From: Parcubacteria group bacterium GW2011_GWD2_43_10
GTDB lineage: Bacteria > Patescibacteriota > Patescibacteriia > Veblenbacterales > UBA10138
Length of the DNA stretch: 28,443 nt
Assembly (NCBI GenBank): GCA_000995845.1
Contig: LCEZ01000002.1
Coordinates: 1-28,443, forward strand
Reading direction: 5' to 3'
Shown: positions 14,566-22,780 of the stretch, one piece after another
How positions within the stretch are numbered: the stretch's first letter is position 1
Layout: every line of letters begins with the position of its first letter
Translations under genes and position numbers: made by a program
The notes under the pieces: generated by a model
Told to the model about the DNA's origin: nothing
Seen by the model: only the letters and a program-made list of their open reading frames with translations
Databases searched by the model: none

Positions 14566-15645
14566 ATGCTTTTTAAGCCTCAACAAGCTAGCATTGGTCT
14601 GGATATCAGCGATCGCTCAATAAAAGCGACACAATTAAGGCGTAATCTACGCGGTAAGCTAGAGCTACAGGCCTTATCGGCTATCGAATTACCGCCTACT
14701 GTCTTTAACGATGGTGAAATAAAAGAATCAGCTGCTCTGACCAATGCCTTAACTGAACTTTTAACTAAACCACAATATGGCTCTTTTAATACTAGTTACG
14801 TAACTGCCTGTTTGCCTGAAACAAAAACATTTATAAAAATGATTGACATTCCGCCGATGCCGGAAAACGAAATTGGGCAAGCCATAAAATGGGAAGCGGA
14901 ACATCATATACCTATACCAATTGACGATACTTATTGGGATTGGCAAAAAATTAATTCAAATAAAAAAATTAATACACGCTTACCCGTATTGTTGGCCGTG
15001 GTGCCAAAAAATATTGTTGATACTTATACTAAAGCCATTATTGATGCCAAGCTTATCCCTTTAGCACTGGAAGTAGAGGCTGTTCCAATCACACGAAGTT
15101 TATTAACATGTTCTAATGGCGAAAAAAAAGATTCAGCCACCATGATCATCGACATTGGAGCTACTCGTACTAGCCTAATTGTAGTTGATTTAAATTCAAT
15201 TCAATTCACTGTGTCCTTGCCAATTTCAGGTCGGGGTGTCACTGAAACAATTGCCAGTTCATTAAAATTAACTGAGGACCAAGCGGAAAAGGCTAAAATT
15301 ATTTGCGGACTTGATCCTAAAAAATGTCACGGTGCCATGGCAGAAATTCTCCATCAAATGATGGATGACTTAGTTAACCGCATACGTGAATCCATTGTCT
15401 TTTACCGCGAGCACTTTCCCCAGGGTAATAAAATTGAGGAAATTATACTTTGCGGCGGTGGCTCTAATTTTAAATTAATAGATAAACACCTAAATGCTAA
15501 ACTTGAATTACCGGTAAGGCGCGGCAACCCCTGGCTTAATCTTGAACCCAGTCCATGTCCGCTTAAACCTGGTGAACTTATCACCCATACAACAGCTATC
15601 GGCTTAGCTTTACGTGCTTCATTAAACTCGGAAGATTATGATTAA
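14566..15645 (+). CDS. pilM: Type IV pilus assembly protein PilM (actin-like ATPase)
   Basis: PilM is a cytoplasmic actin-like protein that binds the N-terminus of PilN and ties the pilus alignment complex to the motor. The 359-residue protein starts with the nucleotide-binding segment IGLDISDRSIKATQL (phosphate 1 loop), has MIIDIGATRTSLIVVD as phosphate 2 loop, and IILCGGGSNFKLIDKHL as the adenosine loop. It overlaps pilN by eight bases, matching the conserved pilM-N-O order. Confidence 0.93.
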   Translation: MLFKPQQASIGLDISDRSIKATQLRRNLRGKLELQALSAIELPPTVFNDGEIKESAALTNALTELLTKPQYGSFNTSYVTACLPETKTFIKMIDIPPMPENEIGQAIKWEAEHHIPIPIDDTYWDWQKINSNKKINTRLPVLLAVVPKNIVDTYTKAIIDAKLIPLALEVEAVPITRSLLTCSNGEKKDSATMIIDIGATRTSLIVVDLNSIQFTVSLPISGRGVTETIASSLKLTEDQAEKAKIICGLDPKKCHGAMAEILHQMMDDLVNRIRESIVFYREHFPQGNKIEEIILCGGGSNFKLIDKHLNAKLELPVRRGNPWLNLEPSPCPLKPGELITHTTAIGLALRASLNSEDYD

Positions 15646-16183
15646 GATAGCTCTTAACTTACTGTCCCCCACCCAAAAAGAGTATCTTCGCTACGAGCGT
15701 GCTTATTTGCAAATTCGCACGGTTATGTGGCTGATGCTGACATTTACTGTCATTATTTCTGGGCTTTTACTGGTTGCTAGACTAATGTTGCAAGATAATT
15801 ATGCCACAGTTCTTACCACTACCACCTTGGTAAATGATAAAAACAAATCAATTGACCGTGATATTGGCAGCCTTAATAAGAGTTTGAAAGAAGTTGAGTC
15901 AATTCAAGCAGACTTTATTAAATGGTCTAAAATTATCATTGATATAAATAAGGCCATTCCAGATAATGTTGAGCTTTCTTATCTTAATTTAGAACAAAAA
16001 ACCAGACTTTTTAATTTAAACGGCAAAGCTTTAAATCGTGATGATTTTTTAGCTCTTAAGGCTAATTTAGAAGCTTTATCTTATTTTGAAGAATTATCCT
16101 CACCGCTAACAAACTTATTGCTTCGTGAAGATGTTAATTTTGAATTTACTGGTAAAATAAAGAAGGAGTCTTTGACTTTTTAA
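15638..16183 (+). CDS. pilN: Type IV pilus assembly protein PilN
   Basis: A 181-residue bitopic membrane protein. The short N-terminal tail IKIALNLLSPTQKEY matches the PilN INLLP motif that binds PilM. One membrane span follows (about residues 30-50), then a coiled-coil stretch (NKSIDRDIGSLNKSLKEVESIQADF) and a small alpha/beta domain. It pairs with PilO in the alignment complex of the pilus. Confidence 0.88.
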   Translation: MIKIALNLLSPTQKEYLRYERAYLQIRTVMWLMLTFTVIISGLLLVARLMLQDNYATVLTTTTLVNDKNKSIDRDIGSLNKSLKEVESIQADFIKWSKIIIDINKAIPDNVELSYLNLEQKTRLFNLNGKALNRDDFLALKANLEALSYFEELSSPLTNLLLREDVNFEFTGKIKKESLTF

Positions 16184-16194
16184 TTCCACGACTC

Positions 16195-16758
16195 ATGAAA
16201 TTCGCCACCCAGCCACGACAAAAAATAATAACTGCCATTGTTTTTACAATAGGCTTTGTTGGTATTGCTACAGCCCTAATTGCTTACCCTAGTATTAATG
16301 TGATAAAAACATTATCAGATCAAATTTTTAAGCAACGCGTTGAATTAGAAGAACTTTATGAGAGAGGTCAGGTCTTAAAACAAACTCTGAAAGAATACGA
16401 AGAAATAAAACCAATTATCCCCACCTTAAACCAGATATATCTAATGAAAGGCAATGAACTTGAGTTCATTACTACAGTAGAGAAAGCCGCGGCTGATAGT
16501 GGCGTAACTCATGATCTAAAACTTGCGACCACTGACCCTAAAAAAAATACCAACCAATTACAATATCAGTTACAAGTCAACGGTGATCTTATAAAATTTA
16601 TCCGTTACCTGGCAGAATTAGAATCACTAAATTTTTACGTCAATATTAATACCATTCGTTTATCATCGCCCGCCGGTTCTAGTATACAATCCAACCAAAT
16701 CGGAACAGATTCGGCTCTACAAGCGATTCTTTTAGCTACTTCGTTTTTTAAACCCTAG
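16195..16758 (+). CDS. pilO: Type IV pilus assembly protein PilO
   Basis: A 187-residue protein with one N-terminal membrane span (about residues 11-31), a coiled coil (QIFKQRVELEELYERGQVLKQTLKEYEEI) and a C-terminal ferredoxin-like domain (about residues 85-187). This is the PilO plan, and the gene directly follows pilN. PilN and PilO form the periplasmic or extracellular part of the alignment complex. The 120-aa gene follows after two bases. Confidence 0.87.
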   Translation: MKFATQPRQKIITAIVFTIGFVGIATALIAYPSINVIKTLSDQIFKQRVELEELYERGQVLKQTLKEYEEIKPIIPTLNQIYLMKGNELEFITTVEKAAADSGVTHDLKLATTDPKKNTNQLQYQLQVNGDLIKFIRYLAELESLNFYVNINTIRLSSPAGSSIQSNQIGTDSALQAILLATSFFKP

Positions 16759-16760
16759 CT

Positions 16761-17123
16761 ATGAAATTTAAACTCAAAACACCGAAAATCAAAAAATTAA
16801 GCTTAATCCGCCTGCTTAGGTTTTTGCCAACTGTCACATTAATTATCCTATTAGTAGCCTTTGGTTTTACTATCTACTTTCTATATCAATATTTTTACCA
16901 ATCAATTGCTCAAGCCAAGGTGGTCAGTATCCTTAAAAATCAAGTTACTTTAAATCAAGTCAACATGCCACTTTACCAAAAAGTACTTAACGCCTGGGAA
17001 ATTAAAAAACAATTCGACGAATCTAGCCTAGAAAATGTAAAAGACTCTTTCAGGCCCCTACCTATTATTCTGCCTACCAGCAATACCGAACAGCCTACTA
17101 TTGAGGAGGTTAATACCCCTTAA
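16761..17123 (+). CDS. Single-span membrane protein at the end of the pilus operon (120 aa)
   Basis: A basic, Lys/Leu-rich N-terminus (KFKLKTPKIKKLSLIRLLRF) is followed by one membrane span at about residues 24-47 and a 70-residue extracytoplasmic tail rich in Gln, Asn, Pro and Thr. In proteobacterial pilus operons a PilP lipoprotein would stand here, but this protein has no lipobox and no PilP domain that I can see. It is clearly part of the operon (two bases after pilO) and is the last gene before the terminator at 17161-17190. Possibly a lineage-specific partner of PilN/PilO. Confidence 0.75.
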   Translation: MKFKLKTPKIKKLSLIRLLRFLPTVTLIILLVAFGFTIYFLYQYFYQSIAQAKVVSILKNQVTLNQVNMPLYQKVLNAWEIKKQFDESSLENVKDSFRPLPIILPTSNTEQPTIEEVNTP

Positions 17124-17147
17124 TATTCTTGCCTGCTTTAATTTTTA

Positions 17148-17387
17148 CTAGACTGCCACCACCTCCCGTACTTGCGGGAGGTCTTTTTTTAAAGCTTCCT
17201 CTAAACCAAATTTCAAAGTAATGGTAGAAAGCGAGCAATGTTCACAAGTTCCTTGCAAATTAACCAATACCCGTCCACTTTCTGGCTGCCAATCTATAAA
17301 AGAAATATGCCCCCCATGACCAGCCACATAAGGTTCAGCCTCGGCTAAAACTGATTTAATTTTTTCAATAATTTCATTATTATCCAT
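17148..17387 (-). CDS. NifU/Nfu-like Fe-S cluster scaffold (single-domain)
   Basis: A 79-residue protein made only of the NifU C-terminal domain. It begins with a helix (EIIEKIKSVLAEAEPYVAGHGGHI) and contains the Fe-S ligand pair CEHC at residues 48-51 followed by SLSTITLKFGLEEAL. Such proteins hold and pass on Fe-S clusters. Its start lies two bases after the stop of the C39-like peptidase gene, so they share a message. The last codons contain the intrinsic terminator of the opposite-strand pilus operon. Confidence 0.92.
   Translation of the reverse strand: MDNNEIIEKIKSVLAEAEPYVAGHGGHISFIDWQPESGRVLVNLQGTCEHCSLSTITLKFGLEEALKKDLPQVREVVAV
17161..17190 (+). terminator. Intrinsic terminator of the pilus operon, inside nfu
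   Basis: ACCTCCCG (17161-17168) and CGGGAGGT (17175-17182) form an exact 8-bp GC-rich stem with a 6-base loop, followed by C and seven T residues (17184-17190). It is oriented to stop plus-strand transcription 38 bases after the last pilus gene. On the minus strand these bases are nfu codons for the DLPQVREV part of the protein. Confidence 0.88.
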
Positions 17388-17389
17388 AT

Positions 17390-18232
17390 TTACACTTTTT
17401 TAATAATTATCATTAATTGCTCACCACTCTCAACCTCTCCTCCATTCCAATCATGAACGGCATAGGATAATACGGATTCAGTATAGCGATAATTTTCCCC
17501 ACGCCTGGTACCTGGATCATTAGTTATAAATTCATCTACCTCATAACCTTTTATCACCAACATATGATAAAGAGGTCCTGGCGGGGTAAAATAAGGGTTA
17601 CCTAACAGCCGGCCAGCCGCAGGTATAATTACTGGACGCCCCGCCTTCAACTCTTCACGAATCATGGCAGCATTATACGGTACTGCTTCAGCTTGAATTC
17701 CATAACGTTCCATGAGAACACTAGCTACCTCCTGAGCAGTTAGATCCACCTTATAACCATGCTTAGCTTCCCAAGCAACGAGTTCAAGAATAAGATTATC
17801 AGCTTCTTCAATTGGTATACGCATACGATTATTCCCTTGCAGAAACTCAGCCACCATAATCATACTCGCCTCCTCACAGGCCTCCTGGTATGGCATATTC
17901 CAATCAGCTAAAGGTGCCTGCGATGTAAACGGAACTTTTAAGACTTTGATAGCATGCTCTTGAGGGGTGATGTCATTACTTACATTTGCCTCAGTCAAAT
18001 CTTCTGATAAATCTTTAGTTGAGGATTCAGCAATTACTGTTTCAGGGGTTTCCAACTCTTTCTCTGGCTGGACATCAAATTTTGATTTTGGGCTAGACTG
18101 CGCCTGTTTTTGGTGCTGATAGGAAGATGGGTTTGGTTTAAGTCCTAACGACTGAGACAATACAGCAAAAAAAGCTGTCCCCACAACTAAAGTTAGAACG
18201 ACCGTAAGTATTAAAAACTTTAACTTTATCAT
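17390..18232 (-). CDS. Membrane-anchored C39-like cysteine peptidase
   Basis: A 280-residue protein. An N-terminal membrane anchor or uncleaved signal (about residues 5-26) is followed by a low-complexity, charged linker (about 35-95) and a Peptidase_C39_2-type domain. The likely catalytic residues are Cys119 in EACEEAS, His223 in YHMLVIKGY and Asp239 in TNDPGT, in the order and setting of papain-like C39 proteins. VPFTSQAPLADWNMPYQ just before the Cys is characteristic. It should face outside the cell. Target unknown: peptidoglycan peptides or surface proteins are options. It is cotranscribed with nfu and divergent from rpmA. Confidence 0.85.
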   Translation of the reverse strand: MIKLKFLILTVVLTLVVGTAFFAVLSQSLGLKPNPSSYQHQKQAQSSPKSKFDVQPEKELETPETVIAESSTKDLSEDLTEANVSNDITPQEHAIKVLKVPFTSQAPLADWNMPYQEACEEASMIMVAEFLQGNNRMRIPIEEADNLILELVAWEAKHGYKVDLTAQEVASVLMERYGIQAEAVPYNAAMIREELKAGRPVIIPAAGRLLGNPYFTPPGPLYHMLVIKGYEVDEFITNDPGTRRGENYRYTESVLSYAVHDWNGGEVESGEQLMIIIKKV

Positions 18233-18241
18233 ATGCTCCCC

Positions 18242-18270
18242 ATAGTACTGTTTAGGTAGCTGCTAGGCAA
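18242..18270 (-). promoter_or_regulatory. Promoter of the C39-like peptidase-nfu pair
   Basis: On the minus strand TTGCCT (18270-18265), 17 bases, TACTAT (18247-18242). Transcription would start near 18235, within three bases of the ATG at 18232, so the transcript is leaderless or nearly so. The GGGGAG just before the ATG would then fall outside or at the edge of the message. Confidence 0.5.
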
Positions 18271-18285
18271 GCTGACACCATAGCC

Positions 18286-18314
18286 TTGACTCAAATATAA
18301 TAACCGATTATAAT
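18286..18314 (+). promoter_or_regulatory. Promoter of rpmA
   Basis: TTGACT (18286-18291), a 17-base spacer and a perfect TATAAT (18309-18314). The expected start near 18321 leaves a ~30-base leader before the rpmA ATG at 18351. Divergent from the peptidase promoter. Confidence 0.8.
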
Positions 18315-18350
18315 AGTTCATGCTATTACAATTTACTTTATTGTTACTTT

Positions 18351-18635
18351 ATGGCACATACAAAAGCAGGCGGCTCTACTAGTTTGGGTCGCGATTCTCA
18401 AAGCAAGCGCTTAGGCGTAAAACTATTCTCTGGTGAAACTGCCAGGGCTGGTATGGTTATTGTCCGCCAACGCGGTACTAAGTTTTTTCCAGGGGTAGGG
18501 GTAAAAAAGGGCAATGATGATACTCTTTTTGCCTCCCGCGCTGGCACGGTTAAATTTTTGAAAAAATGGCGCCGGGCTTACACTGGCAAACTTAAGTTAG
18601 CTAAAGTAGTAACAGTAGTTCCGCAGGAGAAATAA
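18351..18635 (+). CDS. rpmA: 50S ribosomal protein L27
   Basis: L27 reaches the peptidyl-transferase centre with its N-terminal tail. The 94-residue product starts MAHTKAGGSTSLGRDSQSKR and carries the core LGVKLFSGETARAGMVIVRQ, RGTKFFPGVGV and DDTLFASRAGTV, all diagnostic. It starts directly as MAHT, with no Firmicutes-type cleaved N-terminal extension. It is a single-gene transcript with its own promoter and terminator; rplU (L21), its usual neighbour, is not beside it here. Confidence 0.98.
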   Translation: MAHTKAGGSTSLGRDSQSKRLGVKLFSGETARAGMVIVRQRGTKFFPGVGVKKGNDDTLFASRAGTVKFLKKWRRAYTGKLKLAKVVTVVPQEK

Positions 18636-18643
18636 AATCACTT

Positions 18644-18672
18644 AAAACCATCCGCCCAAGGCGGATGGTTTT
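18644..18672 (+). terminator. Terminator after rpmA
   Basis: A perfect 13-bp stem (18644-18656 with 18660-18672) around a CAA loop, ending in TTTT and starting nine bases after the rpmA stop. The short T-run (4) is formed by the stem itself. Its core TCCGCC/GGCGGA recurs in the structured RNA at 1224-1237. The A-tract at its left end means it may also act weakly on the minus strand after the Nudix gene. Confidence 0.75.
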
Positions 18673-18783
18673 GTAATCATTAGATCCTGTTAAACAATGT
18701 TAAGTAAAACTAGAATACAATTTGACTAAGTTATATCTAAGGACAGATAACCACTCTTGTAATGCTAAACTAAAGTTGCTCAC

Positions 18784-19269
18784 CTAAAATCTGGCTTGAT
18801 GGTCAAAATAAATTACCTGATCCGTTGGGGAAAACATTTTTCCCGCAGTGTAATCTTTAAGCACCTTAGCAATGGTGCTCGTAACAAATTCCGAATCATC
18901 TAAGGCGGATATCTCCGACCTGGTAAACCAACGACATTCCGTAATGTCTTCATCCAGTTCACCCTGCTGTTCACGCGAAGCTATATGGGTATTTGATGAT
19001 TTAGCTTGTGCCGCGAAAAATAACCGCAATGCATAACCGGCATCCAACTTAACCAGTACTAAACGATAAAGCTCTCCCATTTCTACTTCCAAACCAGCTT
19101 CTTCACGTGCTTCCCGTATTGCTGTATTTTGAAAACTACCATCTTGCGGTTCCCAACTACCACCGCAAACATTCCACTTATGGTTTTGGCTCTTTAGTAG
19201 CTTCTCACGAATGAGCGCTATCTTGCCATCGTGCTCAACAATTACACTAACTTTAATCTTAATATCCAT
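18784..19269 (-). CDS. Nudix hydrolase
   Basis: A 161-residue single-domain protein. The Nudix box runs from GGSWE (36-40) to REAREEAGL (52-60), with the metal-binding REaxEE intact. The spacing between the first Glu and the Ala-Arg-Glu part appears one residue longer than the standard GX5EX7REUXEEXGU form. Nudix enzymes cleave nucleoside diphosphates linked to another group; the substrate cannot be told from the sequence. It lies downstream of pyrG on the same strand, 36 bases away. Confidence 0.9.
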   Translation of the reverse strand: MDIKIKVSVIVEHDGKIALIREKLLKSQNHKWNVCGGSWEPQDGSFQNTAIREAREEAGLEVEMGELYRLVLVKLDAGYALRLFFAAQAKSSNTHIASREQQGELDEDITECRWFTRSEISALDDSEFVTSTIAKVLKDYTAGKMFSPTDQVIYFDHQARF

Positions 19270-19305
19270 TGTAATAAGACTATCATATAGGTGGTAGGAA
19301 AGCTT

Positions 19306-20976
19306 TTAACCCTTAGTACAAGCCTTTATAAACTCACGGAACAATGGGTGAGGTCTAAGAGGGCGGGATTGAAATTCCGGATGGAACTGGGTACCGAGCA
19401 TAAAAGGATGATCCTTAATTTCTGCGATCTCCACTAAATTTTTTTGCGGATTAACCCCAGAGATTATAAACCCAGCAGATGCAAATTTCTTGCGATAATC
19501 ATTGTTAAACTCATAGCGATGGCGATGCCGCTCAGAAATGGTAACTTGCCCCCGCTTGTTTGTGACCGGCACGGCTGAGGAATCTTTTTTTGTATAAGCT
19601 TTATAAGCTAATGAATTTATGGCTAAGTCACAATCATATGCCCCTAAGCGCATACTGGCACCCATGTGCTTGTCTGCTAAATTCTTACGCTGCTCAGGCA
19701 TAATATGAATAACCGGATGTTTAACTTTTACGTCAAACTCAGTTGAATTAACCTCTTTAGTTTTTAAAAGATTACGGCCAAAGGCAATGGACATGATTTG
19801 CATACCCAAACACAAACCGAAATAAGGTACCTTATTTTTACGGCAATACTCAGACGCCATTATCTTACCTTCAATCCCCCGCTCGCCAAATCCACCTGGC
19901 ACCACTACTCCTTGCACACTTTCCAACCGCTGCCATTCTTTTTTATCTTTCTTTTCCAGCTTCTCCGAATCAATATCAATAATTGATAACTTAACCCGCC
20001 ACCAGGCCGCGGCTGATTTTAAAGCTTCATGCACGCTAATATAAGCATCACCGTGCGCGGTATATTTGCCAACCAAAGCTACAGTAATTTTCTTATGACC
20101 GTTCTTTAAAGCCTTAACCAAATCTTTCCAAGGTGATAATTGCGGTTTTTTTGCTTTTAAACCAAAATGCTCAAAAATAAGCTTGGAAATTCCATGAGCT
20201 TCAAGATCAAGCGGCACCTCATAAATTGACTGCAAGGTCGGGCAAGGAATTGCTGCCTTAATAGGAACGTCGGCAAATAAAGCAATTTTTTCTAAAAGCT
20301 CTTTGGGGATTTTTGTATCTGCTCGACAAAATATTATATCTGGTTGAATACCGACCCGGTGTAATTCCCTGACAGCCATCTGCGTCGGTTTAGTCTTAAG
20401 CTCGCCTGATGTTTCCAAATATGGCAATAAGGTTACCAAGGCAAAAATAACATTATCTGAGCCAGCTTCACGATGCCACTGCCTAACTGCTTCCAAATAT
20501 GGCTCACCCTCAATGTCACCGACTGTACCACCTATCTCAATCAGCAAGAAATCAGGCTTAGTCCTGGCTACAGCTTCACGGATTCTCTGCTTAATTACCG
20601 TAGTAATATGGGGGATAACTTGAATCGTCCGGCCTAAATAATTACCCTGACGTTCTTCAGCCAGTACCTGTTGATAAACCTGGCCAGTAGTGATATTAGA
20701 TTTACGCGAGAGCGGCTCATCAATAAAACGCTCATAATGTCCTAGATCCAAATCAGCCTCATAACCGTCATCGGTCACAAACACCTCACCATGCTGATAA
20801 GGCGACATGGTACCTGGATCAATATTCAAGTACGGATCCATTTTCATAACTGAAACCGTGTAACCGGCTGCTTTCAAAATTGCGCCAATTGACGCCATAG
20901 CCGTGCCTTTACCTAAGCCGGAACAAACTCCGCCGGTTACAAAAATGTATTTGGTTTTGGGTAAACTAGGTGGCAT
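19306..20976 (-). CDS. pyrG: CTP synthase
   Basis: PyrG makes CTP from UTP, ATP and glutamine. The 556-residue length is normal. The N-terminal synthetase domain has GGVCSGLGKG (15-24), which differs from the common GGVVSSLGKG only at two small residues, plus KMDPYLNIDPGTMSPYQHGEV. The C-terminal class I glutamine amidotransferase domain has the nucleophile Cys389 (FGLCLGMQ) and His532/Glu534 (FHPEFQSRP). The start overlaps the rplI stop by 11 bases. Confidence 0.97.
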   Translation of the reverse strand: MPPSLPKTKYIFVTGGVCSGLGKGTAMASIGAILKAAGYTVSVMKMDPYLNIDPGTMSPYQHGEVFVTDDGYEADLDLGHYERFIDEPLSRKSNITTGQVYQQVLAEERQGNYLGRTIQVIPHITTVIKQRIREAVARTKPDFLLIEIGGTVGDIEGEPYLEAVRQWHREAGSDNVIFALVTLLPYLETSGELKTKPTQMAVRELHRVGIQPDIIFCRADTKIPKELLEKIALFADVPIKAAIPCPTLQSIYEVPLDLEAHGISKLIFEHFGLKAKKPQLSPWKDLVKALKNGHKKITVALVGKYTAHGDAYISVHEALKSAAAWWRVKLSIIDIDSEKLEKKDKKEWQRLESVQGVVVPGGFGERGIEGKIMASEYCRKNKVPYFGLCLGMQIMSIAFGRNLLKTKEVNSTEFDVKVKHPVIHIMPEQRKNLADKHMGASMRLGAYDCDLAINSLAYKAYTKKDSSAVPVTNKRGQVTISERHRHRYEFNNDYRKKFASAGFIISGVNPQKNLVEIAEIKDHPFMLGTQFHPEFQSRPLRPHPLFREFIKACTKG

Positions 20977-21412
20977 TGATTTGCAAATTTATAAAAGCAC
21001 TAACACTCTGGGATAAATTAATTTTTACTTGATGCTGGCCAATTGTTTTTACATGATGAGGCACGTCTATTTGATTGGGCAGTAAATTTACTTTCAGTTG
21101 TTGCTTTACTGCCTCGGCTACCATCTCTCCAGAAACAGCCGCGTATAAAGTTCCGGCAGTAGAAGCTGGCCTGATAATAGTCACAGTTTTGCCATTAAGT
21201 TCATCGGCTAAGTTATGGGCTTTGTTTTGCAAGTTAATTTGATCATTCTTGGTCGCTTCCTGATGTTGAGCTAAGGCCTGAATTTTTTCCGGCGTGGCTC
21301 TTACAGCCAAGCCCCGAGGTAAAAGATAATTTAACGCAAAACCATCTGCCACCTCACGAACATCATTACCGCGAGCTACGCCGGCTACTTCTTTGGTGAA
21401 AATTACCTTCAT
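20966..21412 (-). CDS. rplI: 50S ribosomal protein L9
   Basis: A 148-residue protein with the L9 N-terminal RNA-binding domain (MKVIFTKEVAGVARGNDVREVADGFALNYLLPRGLA), a central helix (about residues 45-80) and the C-terminal domain. Length and order are normal. L9 is reported to be missing from several CPR groups, so its presence is a useful lineage clue. It follows the protease gene by 37 bases and is coupled to pyrG. Confidence 0.97.
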   Translation of the reverse strand: MKVIFTKEVAGVARGNDVREVADGFALNYLLPRGLAVRATPEKIQALAQHQEATKNDQINLQNKAHNLADELNGKTVTIIRPASTAGTLYAAVSGEMVAEAVKQQLKVNLLPNQIDVPHHVKTIGQHQVKINLSQSVSAFINLQINAT

Positions 21413-21449
21413 ACAAATTAACCAAAATATCTAGAATTGACAGTCAAAT

Positions 21450-22715
21450 CTAATCGCTTTCTTGTAATAACTCCATAGCCCGGTCAAGCTGCGGATCGCG
21501 ATCAGCTTCTATATCTTCGCGTGTTCTGGCTACCTCAATATCAGGAATCAGGCCAGTCAAATCTATGGAACGTTCTTTGGGGGTAAACCATTTGGCAATT
21601 GTCAGTTTAACCGCACTGCCATCGGAAAATTCTTGTAAATCCTGAACCAAGCCCTTACCAAAGGTTTTTTCGCCAACTATAGTAGCTAATTGCCAATCCT
21701 GCAGGGCACCGGTAACAATTTCCGAAGCTGAAGCAGAACCGCCATTAACTAGAACTACTGTAGGAATATCAGACAAATCCCCCGGTCCCACACTGATATA
21801 ATCCTGGTAATCCTGTTCTGGCATCTTTTCCTTTACCACCACATCCTGCTCTACCCAATGGCTGGCTAAAGCAATAGCCTGATCTAAGAATCCGCCAGGG
21901 TTATTTCTTAAATCAAGTATAATAGCGCCAGCGCCACGAGCTTTAAGTTGCTGCCAGGCGGCTCTAAATTTCTGGTCAGTATCCTGGGAAAAATGTACAA
22001 CTTTAATATAGGCTACTGTCTGACCATTAGCGGTCTTTTTTAATTCAGACTGAACTGTTTGAATGGTTATTTTATCTCGAACAATAGTAATCTCTTTAGG
22101 TTCAGTATCACCATTGCTAAGAACGATTAGTTTAACGGGCGTACCGCGTTGACCGCGGATAAGACTAACAGCATAATCAACTGCCATACCGCTGGTATCT
22201 ATACCATCAATCGCCACTATTCTGTCGCCGGCTTTCAAGCCGGCGCGGTCGGCTGGCGTTGATGCCAGCGGCGCCACAATCACCAGCTTATTATTACGTA
22301 TGCCGATTTCCGCACCTATACCATCAAAAGTACCTTCCAATTCATTATTAAATTCCTGAGCTAGTTCCGGATTCATAAAAATAGAATAAGGATCTTCTAG
22401 TCCAGCGACCATGCCAGCCAAAGCACCATAAAATAATTTGGTATCTGTTAATGGTCGCCCAAAAGCATTGCGGTGCACATAATCCCACACTTGCCAAAAA
22501 AGTTGGAAATCAATGTCCTTAGTTAAATAAGCTGGCGCAGGTAAATGCGTTCCGGTAACTTGGCTATTACCTTTAATTTCTTTCTTTACTGGTTGAGCTG
22601 ATAAATATCCCAAAGCAAAAGCCAAGATAATAAAAATAACCACTAGCGTTGATGGCAAAACTCGTTTGGTTGGACGAGGCTCAGAGGCTGAATCCGCTGG
22701 TGGTATGATATTCAT
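21450..22715 (-). CDS. C-terminal processing peptidase (S41 family, PDZ domain)
   Basis: A 421-residue exported protease. One N-terminal membrane anchor (about residues 22-40), a helical N-terminal region, a PDZ domain (about 125-210; GIGAEIG, VAPLASTPADRAGLKAGD) and the S41 catalytic core. The likely Ser-Lys pair is Ser329 in GGSASASEI and Lys354 in GEKTFGKG, 25 residues apart as in the family. Substrates are usually C-terminal tails of envelope proteins. First gene after its promoter at 22750-22778, followed by rplI. Confidence 0.95.
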   Translation of the reverse strand: MNIIPPADSASEPRPTKRVLPSTLVVIFIILAFALGYLSAQPVKKEIKGNSQVTGTHLPAPAYLTKDIDFQLFWQVWDYVHRNAFGRPLTDTKLFYGALAGMVAGLEDPYSIFMNPELAQEFNNELEGTFDGIGAEIGIRNNKLVIVAPLASTPADRAGLKAGDRIVAIDGIDTSGMAVDYAVSLIRGQRGTPVKLIVLSNGDTEPKEITIVRDKITIQTVQSELKKTANGQTVAYIKVVHFSQDTDQKFRAAWQQLKARGAGAIILDLRNNPGGFLDQAIALASHWVEQDVVVKEKMPEQDYQDYISVGPGDLSDIPTVVLVNGGSASASEIVTGALQDWQLATIVGEKTFGKGLVQDLQEFSDGSAVKLTIAKWFTPKERSIDLTGLIPDIEVARTREDIEADRDPQLDRAMELLQESD

Positions 22716-22749
22716 GATAAATTAAAAAACTTTGGTTCAACTTCAAATG

Positions 22750-22778
22750 AGTGTACCATGACACAATTAAGTGGTCAA
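22750..22778 (-). promoter_or_regulatory. Promoter of the ctp-rplI-pyrG genes
   Basis: On the minus strand TTGACC (22778-22773), a 17-base spacer, TACACT (22755-22750). The start would be near 22743, about 28 bases before the protease ATG at 22715. The same TACACT -10 hexamer is used for the dcw operon. Confidence 0.65.
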
Positions 22779-22780
22779 AA

